64,000 bases of DNA from Dryas octopetala (Eukaryota > Streptophyta > Magnoliopsida > Rosales > Rosaceae): NCBI GenBank assembly GCA_963921425.1, contig OY992832.1:14668835-14732834 (forward strand), in the 5' to 3' direction. The notes beneath the pieces are model-generated. The model saw only the letters and a program-made list of their open reading frames with translations. It was not told the DNA's origin and did not search any database. The position numbers and the translations under genes are program-made. Shown piece by piece: positions 12,745 through 24,266 of this stretch. Within the stretch, counting starts at the first letter, position 1; each line of letters opens with the position of its first letter.

Positions 12745-15330
12745 CATAAAGAATTTTTTTTTCCTTATTTGATTATTTTCTATTTTTTGGGCTGATTCAT
12801 TTTTATTAAATTAATATAATTTAAATCTCACAATTAATTTTAAGATAATATAATAATATAATAATATTTTAATATTTTAATATTTTAATATTAAGATAAT
12901 ATAAAACTAGGATAATATTATGATAATACTAAGATAATATTAAGATTTACATATTGTTAATTTTAGGATAATACTAGACATTTTTAAAATTAATAACATC
13001 TGGAAAATATTTTTGAACCTCAGTAAAAAATTAACAAACATTAAGGTATTAGTTTAAGAGAGTAGAGAAAATTAAACCGGCTTGTAAATGGCTCTTGATT
13101 AAAAAGGTGGATTACGAATTTGCAATTTATAAATTGTACTGTGTCGGATTTTTAGATCCTCTCTTTATTTTCACAATCATTGATTTCTTATCTATGTTGT
13201 CTATTAGATATTTAAGGATTACATTAAATTTTTGAGTTTTATTAGTTCAAGTATCTAATAGATGATTCAGACTAGACACCAAATATTGCCAAGACAAAGA
13301 GAGGATGTAAATTCTATTCAAGTAAGTTTATGAAAAGAACCAATCTCACAAGAGGTAAAAAAATAAAATAATATTATAAATATCAATTATTGTTTCAAAA
13401 TTTTAAATATTACATGATATTTTAGTTGTTTATATCTTGAGCCCACTCTCACTCTTTTTTTTCTTTTTTAATTATGGGGCTTCCATTAATTTAAAGAAAT
13501 GAATTAAATTTCAGGTCCATTGATTTTAACTACTAAATTTCAATAACTTTTTAATTTAGGTACCAAAATTAAATAGCATTTTAGATTAGGTACTAATTGA
13601 AAAGTCAAACAAAATAATAAAGTAAAAGATATTAGAATTTACAAATATTACATCACATGCCACTACAATAAAAAAATAAAAATAAAATTACATCACAAAT
13701 ATTACATTAATTTATACTATATTGTATTAAAAAAAAATCAATCCAGTCACAATTTAACTGTGACTGTCTTGATAAATTGAAAGAGATAACTCACACACAC
13801 TATACTATGTATTATTTTGAGTAAAAGTATTGTTGTGACCTCTATTTATACTATATTGTAATATAATTTTTCTAAAAAAAATTTAATTAAGTCACAACAT
13901 AACTGTGACTGTCTCACAACTTAGATGTGACTGTCGTTCAGTCACAACTAAATTTGAAGTTGTGAGTGTCGTACAGTCACAACTAAATGTGAAGTTGAGA
14001 CTACATTAGCAAATTTTTAAGATAATATAAAAGCCTCAAGGGCAATTTTGTCAAAACCTTATAAATTTTAACTAACACCCATCATATGTGGGCCAAAAGA
14101 CAAAAATGTCAAATGGAAAAGGCTCAAATCAAAGGAGCCAACATATTTGTGACATAATCTAAAAAACTACATTTAAATTTGGTAGTTCAATTGAAATATT
14201 ATATAGTCTTCATGCTATACCAAAAAATTATTAAAATTTGGTATTTAATCATAATTTTCTATTAAATTTCAGATTTTGATAATTCAAAAATTTAAAAATT
14301 TAAAAATTAAGAATTTCGATTTCATTGAAAATTTAGACTAAAACATTTAAAACTTTTAACAAAATTTCGATAATATATTTCGATTTGATAATATTTCAAA
14401 ACCTAAAAAAAATAAAAATTTTGAGAAAAATTTCAAAATTTAATTCCATGATCTAAAGAGAAGGTACATATCTACAAGGTGAAGAGGAGCAAGAAAGAAC
14501 GCCAGTCCGACTCCTCCTCAGTTATAGAAGAGTGAATATATATATATATATATATATATATAAGCAAAAATGACTGTAAAAGTGTAAAGTAAAATTTTCA
14601 AAATATTAAAAATTGCCCCTAAAAATATATAATACTACATTAAAATTATTTATAAAATAAGGGCAAAGTAGTAAAATGATTTACAAAATTTTAAAATTTC
14701 AAAAGATAAAAAGTATGGTCACAGCACCAACCCATTACTGATCTATCTCTTTCTCTCTCAAAATTAAAGAGAACCATGCACTTTATAAGTTATAACACAG
14801 ATCGTCAGATCCAGGAAAAAATACTAAACAACAAATATATTATTATAAATAAATAAGTTAGAGGGTAAGAAAGTCAATTGACACGCGCTCGGAACTAGTA
14901 AAGAAAAAAACAATTATTTCATCCAATTGTATATTTGTATGAAACCAAATTTGATATAGCTTTGAAATCAATATATATGAAATTAGTTATATGATTAGAT
15001 CATTTATGGAATTATGGTTCAAAATTGTACGATTATTATGGAATTATGTTGGTCTATCGGTCTTTTTTTTCTGTAGTTTTTCTTAGGTAACTCTCTTACG
15101 TTTTTCAAACCAAGATGAATATGAAGCAGTACAATTGGGCCCTCAACTAATCCCAGCAACAACTTCTGGGGGAGTCACACCCATGCAATATTACAGAATA
15201 ACTGCAAAATGCAACCATTACGAACTACATCGGTCACTGAAGACTCTTCAAGTTGTCGGTCCCAAAGACATACCAGTTCCATATATACAGACCTTTGGCT
15301 TGGGAAGCATTGACTGATGTTGACATTCCA
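12745..15330. other. AT-rich intergenic DNA with short repeats
   Basis: No gene was recognised. The stretch contains ATATTTTA-type low complexity near 12840-12960, a segment at 13450-13700 that recurs at 19190-19370, repeated CAGTCACAACTAAAT motifs at 13740-14000, and a (TA)n microsatellite at 14536-14562. Coding potential appears absent on both strands. Confidence 0.5.
13740..14000. repeat. Short direct and inverted repeats on CACAACTAAATGTGA-type motif
   Basis: The motif CAGTCACAACTAAAT followed by GTGAAGTTG recurs at about 13939 and 13974. Shorter CACAACNTAACTGTGACTGTC versions lie near 13748 and 13890. Copies are in both direct and mirrored order. No terminal repeats or target duplication were resolved. 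Confidence 0.45.
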
Positions 15331-15339
15331 TTACATATC

Positions 15340-16090
15340 TTCAACTAATATATACTAAAATTTTCGTTTCCTCCAAAATATTTTCAAAGTTGTAATTCCT
15401 GTTCATTACGTTCTACAAAACTAGGACTTCCCAATCAAATATTTAGATGAAACAAGTGATAAGTATGGTAAGTACCCCACTTCCCCAATCTGGCTTACCA
15501 ATTACAAAAATGACAATGCAAGAAAAAGACCATGCATGAAGCTAGTATGATAAACTCACAAACCATGGCAATATGTGTATTCTTTTTTATCATACCAACA
15601 CGTTTGGCGTTGGATAGCATTTTATTCAATGAGAAACTTATTAGATATGACTGTATGAGAGACTCATAAACAATGGTATGATTTAGACTTATAATCATGC
15701 ACAGAGGTATAATATTATGCTAGCGTGTTTGGAAAGTGGGCTTGGTGCCTTGGTGGATATAAGGGGTTTTGTTTGATAATAAATTTGTTTGGAATTTTAT
15801 AATGAAAGGAAAAGAAAAATAGCTTATGGATTCGAAAAACATTTTCGACTGTGTCCGTAATTCACCCACCTTATTTTCTCAACCCTACTATATTTGGCTT
15901 GGTGGATATCATGCATGAATCATGAATGCTACACATGCATTTCAACGTACACTACATGTTTCCTGCCAAGCTCGCACACAAGATCTATCGGAAACAGACG
16001 ATGATTATTTTTCTGGAGGAAATTGTATAAGCTTGGTCCAAGCATCACAAATACTATACATATACGGTTACATAATGCTGTAAGATTAAG
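15340..16090. repeat. Duplicated about 0.7-kb segment, copy 1
   Basis: Long stretches match 17060-17740 closely, for example ACCAACACGTTTGGCGTTGG and the AATTGTATAAGCTTGGTCCA block near 16020. Shorter parts also recur at 20150-20570 and at 34030-34220 plus 34790-34910. No open frame is conserved between the copies, so this is duplicated noncoding DNA. Confidence 0.7.
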
Positions 16091-16309
16091 TTGGACATCC
16101 TTGTTCTTTTAGGAATCAGCAAGTCACTAACACTTCTTAATGTATAAGCAATTGGACTATTATCAAAAATTTTAACTACAAACCTAGCCAATTAAAAAAT
16201 TAAGTGCAAGCCCAATCTGTTTGTGTACGCGTGCGCAGACATAAAAAAGTACACTATCGAGCGCTTGGTAGCCTGCTGAGTTCTTGGTGGATACAGATGC
16301 TTCTGTATA

Positions 16310-16440
16310 TTTTTAGGTTGCATATACATCTTTTTAGTTTGCAGATGTTTTTTTTAGGTTGCAGATGCATTTTTTTAAGTTGCAAATGACATGTTTTAGG
16401 TTGCAGATAATGCAAGTTAGGTTGCATGTGCTGGTTGCAA
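16310..16440. repeat. Degenerate minisatellite on TTTAGGTTGCAGATG
   Basis: About six imperfect copies of a roughly 16-25 base unit (TTTTTAGGTTGCAGATG and variants) follow each other. They are flanked by motifs on CGAGCGCTTGG and AGCGCTCGG. The minus-strand open frame through it (repeated LQPKK) is a product of the repeat, not a gene. Confidence 0.6.
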
Positions 16441-17059
16441 CTGCAACCGCCAAGCGCTCGGCAATTTCCACCGAGCACTCGACAGATACTTACCTAGCGC
16501 TCGATGAGAATTGCCGAACATTCGGTGGACAATATGAGCTACAACTTAATTTTTTAACTGGCTCGAATTTAGGTTAAATTTTTTTCTCATTTTGAATTTC
16601 TAATTAAAACACCCCATAATTTATTGCATGATATGTATGTAAGATTCATTGGTAGTGAAACTTGTGTCCATGTATGTTTTGAGATGGATGCATGTGCATG
16701 ACAAATGTTGCTGAGGTTAAGAGAATCTCTATGCTGTATCCAGGGTCAAACGTTGGTGGGGTGCGGTACGCTATGTAATAAATGAATGACTTCGCGTCTT
16801 CGCATCCACATGCTAAAGCTGAGATGGATCAGTAATTCAGTATATTCCTACACCTATGACCTACCACAGTCCAAATTTCTAACTTTTTACACACACACAC
16901 CACACTTGTGAAAGATTAATAAACTAATATAATAAATTTATACATACAATTAAAACAAAAACGATCAAAATCCCTACAATTTCATAAATCAAGCTTATTA
17001 TCACTGAGAAAGATATTGTATAGTCATTACACTTAAAAATTTCTCCTTTCTTCCCGGTA

Positions 17060-17740
17060 CGTTGTTAATGTGTCGTCAATACATCAGTGACAAAGGAAAA
17101 TTAATATTGTATATATGGCAACGCACACTTCCCCAATTTGGTTACCAAATTACCAAAATGACAATGCAAGTAAAAGACCATGCATTAAGTATGATAAACT
17201 CACAAACCATGGCAATATTTGTATTCATTAATTTTATCATACCAACACGTTTGGCGTTGGGTAGCACTTTATTCAATGATAAACTTATTAGATATGACTG
17301 TACGTATGAGAGACTCATAAACAATGATATGATTAATTTAGATTTATAATCATGCACAGAGATATAATATGCTAGCGTGTTTAGCAAGTTGGCTTGGTGG
17401 ATATAATGGCTTTTGATTGATAATAAAATTGTTTGAAATTTTATAATAATACTTAAAAAAAAAAAAAAAAAAAAAAAAAGAACTTATGGATTTGGAAAAC
17501 ATTTTCGATTGAGTGTTGCTATTCTCACCTCTATGGCTCTATGTCTGTAATTCGCCTACCTTATTTTCTCACCCCCACTATATTTGGCTTGGTACATATT
17601 GTCTGCCAAGCTCGCATGCACACAAGATTCATTGGAAACGGACTATGATAATTTTTCTGGAAGAAATTGTATAAGCTTGGTCCAAGCGCGCATCACAAAT
17701 ACTATGCATATATACGGTTACATAATGCTCCATCTGGTTC
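17060..17740. repeat. Duplicated about 0.7-kb segment, copy 2
   Basis: This is the partner of 15340-16090 in the same orientation, interrupted by a poly-A run at about 17456-17479. The two copies lie about 1.7 kb apart, so they form a local tandem duplication with unrelated DNA between them. Confidence 0.7.
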
Positions 17741-17868
17741 AAAGCCCTAACCCTAGATTCACTTATTGAAACATAATTTACTCCAATAAAGACAAGCGAT
17801 CCATTGAGTTTTTGTAACGGAGAAAACGCCCTAACCCTTGTGGGATAGACCCCACATGCACATGCATG

Positions 17869-18629
17869 CAGTGGCGGAGCCACATGAGGACCAGGGGGGA
17901 CACAGGCCCCCACTCAACTTTTGGGAGAAAAAAATGACCTATTGATACAAAAAACAAAATTAAAAAAATTTCATGATTTGTTTACTAAAATACCTTTAAA
18001 ATATCAGCCAGTCCTGATTTTTCATCTAATTTCTCCCCTTCCGCGTCTTCTTCTATTCTCTACGGACAACATTACAGCAAGCTTTGCAAAATTGGTGAAT
18101 GAACAATGGTCTACTAAAATAGGTAAATGATTTCTCTCTTCGTTTTCCTCTTGTAGCCTTGGTTTATTTCTGCCTTTGAGACTTTGAATGTCAAATTGTC
18201 AATCTCTATTTTTTGTTCTTGCAAAATTGTCTTTCTCTTCATATAAAGTTCTCTACTTTTCAATCCATATGAGTTTTTATACATGAAAAACTTAAAATAA
18301 TTATTAAGGCTAAGCTATTTTATTGCAGGAATTTGATTTATGATTTACTTATTTGAACTGGAAGTTGATTGGGTATTGAAAAGAAAAGAAGGGAAAACGA
18401 TTGCATATGGTAAATTAAAGCTATTTGATTGCATAAAACTACTGCATATGAGAAGAAGAGAAGGGAAAACTTCTATTTAAATTAAAGATATTTTATGTTT
18501 TGAACTTTTGATTAAAATGTTTTGAAGCAAGTTGAAATTAGGTGTGCAATACTGAATTGGAAATGCCTCAATAAAGAAACGATGGTGTATTGGTGCCCCC
18601 ACAGGTATGTTTTCCTGGCTCCGCCACTG
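17869..18629. mobile_element. Non-autonomous hAT-type transposon, 761 bp
   Basis: Terminal inverted repeats CAGTGGCGGAGCCA and TGGCTCCGCCACTG lie at the exact ends, and both sides carry the 8-base direct repeat CATGCATG (17861-17868 and 18630-18637). An 8-base duplication with CAG...CTG-like ends is the hAT signature. The interior has no transposase frame, so the element would depend on enzyme from elsewhere. Confidence 0.85.
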
Positions 18630-18889
18630 CATGCATGGGGTCCTAACATTAAATCCCAACTTAATTAGCTAGTCTTAAATCCTAATACAAATGGACAATG
18701 AATAAGATTGAGCACTTTCATTCCATAGTCATTTTATTTTTGTTGTATATGTTAGAGGAATAGTACTTTCAATCCATTTTAATCATTCTTAGGCAGAAAC
18801 GTATTTGTCCAATGTCGTAGTTAGGTTAGCATCCTGAATAAGGGTATCATAAACGGTCCACCTCTAATTCCTTCTATATTTCGAAACAA

Positions 18890-19010
18890 CAAAATAAAAA
18901 AACAAACAGTCAGCTCGACAAGATTGCATTACTGAGCAGAGATCGATGTAATCGATCCATTGTATATGAAAAACGCAGAGATGTAATGCATTGTGTACAT
19001 TGATTCAAAT
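18890..19010. repeat. Copy of the chimeric-gene 3' flank
   Basis: CAGCTCGACAAGATTGCA and AAAACGCAGAGATGTAATGCA match 6836-6925, which lies just downstream of the stop codon of the intact chimeric gene. No membrane exon is retained here. It marks the edge of a further duplicated block. Confidence 0.5.
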
Positions 19011-19189
19011 CACTCAATTCGAGTTTCTGTCGATGAGCAATTAATATTTGTAGGCCAATGGGTGGCTGAAGGTGTGCTGTTTTGGAGGTGGTGCCATGTA
19101 ACGTCATATGCATGTCTTTATCTTTAGATTTGAAATTCTGTTATTTGGATAAAAATTTTAAATGTGAAGATTTATTTTTGAAGGAATTT

Positions 19190-19640
19190 AAACATAGGTC
19201 CGTTAACTTTATGTACTAAATTTCAATAGTTTTTTAGTTTAGATACCAAAATTTAATAGCATTTTAGATTAGGTACTAGTTGAAAGTCAAACATAATAAT
19301 ATAGTAAATGATATTATAATTCACAAATATTACATCACATGCTACTACAATAAAAAAATATGGTCAATTACAAATAAATTAATAAAAAAAATATTAGGTT
19401 TGTGTTTGATTGCTACGCAGCAAAACAGCTTAAGGGAATTTGGTATTTAATATTAATTTTCTATATGTTTAAACATATGATTAAAAATAAAAATATGAAA
19501 TATGATTTTTATTTTCCAATATTTAGCAATATAGGACAAATATATAAAAATAGACAATTAAATACAAATACAAATTTGGTTTAATTAGTTGGTTGAGGAT
19601 TTTAGTTGTGTGTATAAGATTGGGGGTTCAAATCATAACA
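19190..19640. repeat. Noncoding repeat shared with 13450-13700, then a tRNA-like SINE trace
   Basis: Bases 19190-19370 match 13480-13680 in the same direction (AGCATTTTAGATTAGGTACT). At 19580-19640 the phrase TTAGTTGGTTGAGG followed by GGGGTTCAAATCAT resembles the A and B boxes of RNA polymerase III promoters, as in a decayed tRNA-derived SINE. No complete tRNA fold could be drawn. The rest of the interval has no gene. Confidence 0.35.
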
Positions 19641-20787
19641 ACCATGCATACTTTGTCTTTATTTTTCAGAAGGATGGAGGAGTTCAGGTGATGGTGGTTG
19701 CCGGCGGCAGTGGAGGTGATGACCGTCAAGGAGAGGGAGAATGGTGACAAGGATAGGGAGAATGGTGGTGAGATTTAAAATACCTAGTTGTATGAGTGAT
19801 TTCAAATCCATGGATCTGAGCCTCTAAAATCCACCATGAATTTGACCCAAATTCAAATCCCTTATTTTTTTTTTTTTTCTTGGAATCCAAATCTATTCTT
19901 TAAATAGAAGACAAACAAGAGGATTTGGATTTGGAGAGTCCCAATAAAATACCTTCATCCAAACGGGCCATAAGGTTTCTTCCAACTGTTATTGTGAGAT
20001 ATGAATTCCATCCCAAACAATTCTGTTGGGTGGAGTGCAACCTCAATGAGTTCCCGTTAAGATATGAATTGCATTCCAAACAACGTACTCGGTTGGGTGG
20101 AGTGCAACCTCAATGACTTCCAAATGAGCGCGTCACAGTCTTGTATGTCTCTAGATTTCTTTTGGTTTCCTCCAAAATCTTATCAAAAATTTGTAATTTT
20201 TTCTGATCTTCAAAACTAGGACTTTCAATCAAATATTTAGATGAAGCAAGTGATAAGTGTGAAAAACTCACACTTCAGGAATTTGGTTTAACAATCACAA
20301 AAATGACATGGAAAGACCTGGCGTTGGGTAGCTTTTTATTTTGGTCTTTTCTCACTTTTGGATAACTTCTTATTAAATGACAAACTTATTTGGTACGATT
20401 TGTGAGACTCATAAACAATGGTGAAGTTTTTCACGTGATTTGGATTCCTTATCATGCCAGCACGATTGGCAAATTGACATGCTGGATTATAAAGGGAGAT
20501 AATCCAAAAAAAAAAAAAGATTATAAAGGGAGATAATAACAATGTACAATGAAAATGTCACCCAATCGTAACTTAACCATGCTTATGTTTCATAAAGCCC
20601 GCCTACATTATTATCTAAGTTGCCAAGGACTCCTTAGTTGTTCAGTACGGAAATGATGTTACAATAACAACAATTTGGAAGGGGGGAATAAACAAGTCAA
20701 AGTCAATGCTCAAATATGCCACCTCCTACATTATTATCTAAAGTTGCTGCTAAGAAGCTGCATATAAGGAGGTTACAATGCTGCAAC

Positions 20788-22165
20788 ACACTCAGTTTCA
20801 ATCTTGGCATCCAAAGGCAATGCCGCTACCTGAAATGTTGAACGAGCTGGGGCCGGTGATGGAAAATCTGCAAAACAAATCATATACACCAGGCTGAATA
20901 AACAAGTACAATGGTTCTCACTGCCGTGTTTCACATGAAATTTATAAACCATGACTAGTTAAACAAAATACAAAGATTGTGTGTTCAAGGAAGGACTAGC
21001 TTTTAACACAGCAAACTGACATCCCCTTCAGAAGAAGAAGGGTCCAATCGGTAACCATGGTTCAAGTGTTCTAGACTATAAATAAGGCAGAGCCAATCTT
21101 TAATCATGAATCAACAAACTTTAACAGGTATGAGTATCTGATACCTTTAAGAATTTCATATCCAGTTTTGGCAGATACAATCAACATAGTGCAAAGATGG
21201 AGGATCTTGTGTTGTGTTATATGCCTATTTTGCATGCCACAAATCAATTGTTCAATCCTACATACAACATCAAATTTATATTGATATAAAACCTACATTT
21301 AGTATAGATCTCATTGACTTTCTTGAAGTCTTTCAAGTCAGCCAACCTGCATAAAAACCATAAGAAACAAACTAATCCTCTCCAACACTAAATTCTAAAA
21401 TAAAGACTTTTGGAGCAAAGGGACAAAGAATCCATTCAGAATAGTTGTTTTAACCACAGAGAAATAATTGGCATGCACCACTTGCTTTCAGTATTTACCC
21501 CATATTTTTCAGAACCTGCAATAATTTCATAAACCCAAATGTCTCAAAATAGTATACCAAGTAAAGCTATCAACTGTACCCTTTTGCAAAATTAACAGTA
21601 CGAAATTAAAACAGCAACAGGTTATGTTAATTAAACAGGAATTATGATAAGAAAGGTAACTTCTCCTTCATGAACATTTGTGAGAAGCATTACTATTAGA
21701 TGGCTTGCATAGAAAGACATATATAGATGATTAACAACTGCCACAGTATGTGTAAGGAAATCAAGAACATATCACCAACAAATGCATGAAAATAAAAGGC
21801 ACAAAATAGATTTCCATATGACTATATCAAAGTTCATATAAACCACAAACTAGGACTAATTCCCAGTAGAACATCAGTAACACATTTAAAAGGCACTTAA
21901 CATACCTGCTCTGTCTGAGCTTCAACATCATCAGAAATGAACTTCCCAGTCTGCGTCCCAAAACAAACATATATTTCTATCAGTCAGTTCCAAACATGGA
22001 TGAATGGAAGTGACAACAAAACACAAAACAAAATGCCATGAAACAACCTCTCGAATCAGACCCAGAACTCTAGACACATGAACATAGTTGTTGGCTTTGA
22101 TGGCCTGAGAGTACGGACCCAATGCAGCTGGAGCTTTGTCTGTTTGAACAGCTTCCTTGATTACT
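20788..22165 (-). pseudogene. RidA pseudogene
   Basis: This minus-strand copy follows the intact RidA gene (35593-37356) exon by exon and keeps its introns, so it arose by DNA duplication and not by retroposition. The transit-peptide exon is missing. Exon 2 carries Gly-to-Arg and Pro-to-Arg changes (VSRVLGLIRE for VSGVLGLIPE). Exon 4 has an in-frame TAA at 21495-21497 and a 4-base CATG insertion that shifts the frame. Exons 5 and 6 remain readable, ending in the same VAAL-type tail. It cannot make a normal deaminase. Confidence 0.85.
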
Positions 22166-22739
22166 GAATTCGAAGCAAACAAAATTACCTATTTCTCTCT
22201 TCTTTGTTTTTATTTTATATCTTCCTCAAATCACGAAGCATGGTCTTACCTTCCATATGCATATTCAAGACTGTGTGTGGTCAGTAATGTCATCTTCAAG
22301 GAAGCTGACAGCAGAGGAACCGTTATGGCTGCACAAAAAATAATGGCACCCTAATTGTAAGTGTTCCACCCAATTCTATCACCTGAATGAAGTCCATTAG
22401 CTGTTTCTGATCAATAGGAACAGCAAATAGTAAATGTATTTGCCTAACTCATTAAGAAATGGCCAACATTCCTCTGGCCATTTCTTAAGTCATAAAGGGG
22501 TTATGAAGGCCCCTTAGTTTTCCAAATGCCCTTTCAAAGAAATCAGTGCCTGGAAACATCTCAAGGAACGACAAAAGAACAATGAAAAACAGAACTAAAC
22601 ATAGAGACATAGAAAACAGAAGCTCAAAGTAACTTACCTGGGAAACAAGCCAAAAGGTGTTTGCTCAGTTCTCATAACTTGACTATCCCTCCACATTGAA
22701 GATTAAAAAAAAAAAGAATCAGAATCACATGCAGCGGAA

Positions 22740-22975
22740 GCATCATAATGAAGCTCATCATAGATCAGCACAATCCTTTCAGAATACATCCTCTCCTATC
22801 AAATAGCACCTCATACGAAAATGAGCAGAAACATTCATTAATGGCAAGCATGCATGAGAACTCACCACTAATGCTATCCTGACTATACACATCACAACGT
22901 GTAGTCTGGATATCATATGCTGCAATTCACATCCTTATTAATCTGCTAATATTGAAAGCTCTATGGCACCTAAGC
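22740..22975 (-). pseudogene. Two-exon remnant of the OTU deubiquitinase
   Basis: Minus-strand DNA matches exons 5 and 6 of the gene at the left edge. The exon 5 copy reads GAIELSILAD and then hits two stop codons where the gene has two tyrosines. The exon 6 copy is open (YSERIVLIYDELHYDA) but its donor is GC instead of GT and key residues differ. The catalytic-cysteine exon was not found nearby. It lies between the RidA pseudogene and the second chimeric gene, so the neighbours were probably duplicated together. Confidence 0.8.
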
Positions 22976-22999
22976 AAGATAGATATTACAAAGTAACAG

Positions 23000-24260
23000 T
23001 CAGCAAATGACCACACAAACTTTCATTAAGATTCTACATACTTAACATGTTTAAGTGTTGTACAATTGAGTAGTTTTTGAAACCATCTATGGTAAAATTT
23101 ATTGCACATGTATTATGCATAAAGTATTAAAGCATGATTATTCAAAATTGTTAGTGATATATCTGCTGAGAGAAGTATAATTTCAGGAACAGTTATACTT
23201 AGAGGGAGTAAGTAGAAAAATCCTTTTCTTATACACATTTGCATAAGATTTAGGTTATTTTTAAAAATTAATACATGTAGTGAGAAATGATTAATTATGA
23301 GCATATAGATTTTTGGATCTTGCATTGCAACTTGCTAGAATTATTAAATTTAGTCTAGAATTTATGCAGCAAATTGATTAGATAAGGTGTGAGCTAATAT
23401 CCCTTTGGGCATAATTTGAGATGCCAAGAAATGGTTTCAAAGAACATTATGGTTGATATGCAGAAATTAGAGATATTAGATAGTAATAACTATAATATTT
23501 GACATTGTAAGATTCAGTACTTCGTAGATGAGCAGGAGGAGTCTGGATCCTCTGCCTATATTTCCCATGCTGATATATGATTATGTCCAACAATACATCA
23601 TTTCATGCTTTTTCTTTTTTATAATTTTCCAATGTAAATCCTAAATACTAACCTTAAGCCCTAAACAATTAACCTAAAGCTTAAAACAATGTCATTTAGT
23701 TATAAGTATAAGATCACCACTGAGAACATAAGTAGAGGATCCTGTTTCGTCGTGGAACCCCAAATCTTATATGTGACTAAACCTAAACTATGAAAGACAA
23801 CTGAACATTGTTGAGAACTTAAGGCCAACCATAAAGTGCAAGAACGATTATTATGGGTGATTTACCAAATTGAACAGCATACATAATGACTTGATTGGAA
23901 AGTTATATTGCTCAAATAATGTCAAATACCCACATTGAACAGCATACATAATTTTGTGTTCTTATATTATAATCGTGGAAATCTGCTCAGTTGGTAAGGG
24001 TAGGATGTGATTGGCCAATTGTAGAATTGAAATCCTCCTGTAGAATTTAATCATTATTTCTCAAAACTGTTGCAATTTACACCGCTAACTATTAAAGATC
24101 TTAATCTCTTTGTGCAGAACCACAGTGGCCTTTCATAATAAGTAAAGGTCCCAACTTCCAAGGATCCTAGGTTCAAACACAATGTCTGATGTCCTGCCAA
24201 GAAAATTGTCTGCAAGTTGTATACTCCAAGAACCATTCACTATTTTCACTAAAACTTAAT
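23000..24260. other. Intergenic, no gene seen
   Basis: AT-rich DNA without recognised exons. At about 23970-24040 the phrase GCTCAGTTGGTAAGG resembles a polymerase III A box, but no matching B box or cloverleaf was found. Confidence 0.4.
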
Positions 24261-24266
24261 CTTTGT

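Noticed and set aside
23970..24040. tRNA gene
   Set aside because: Only an A-box-like GCTCAGTTGGTAAGG is present; no acceptor stem, anticodon arm or B box could be drawn.
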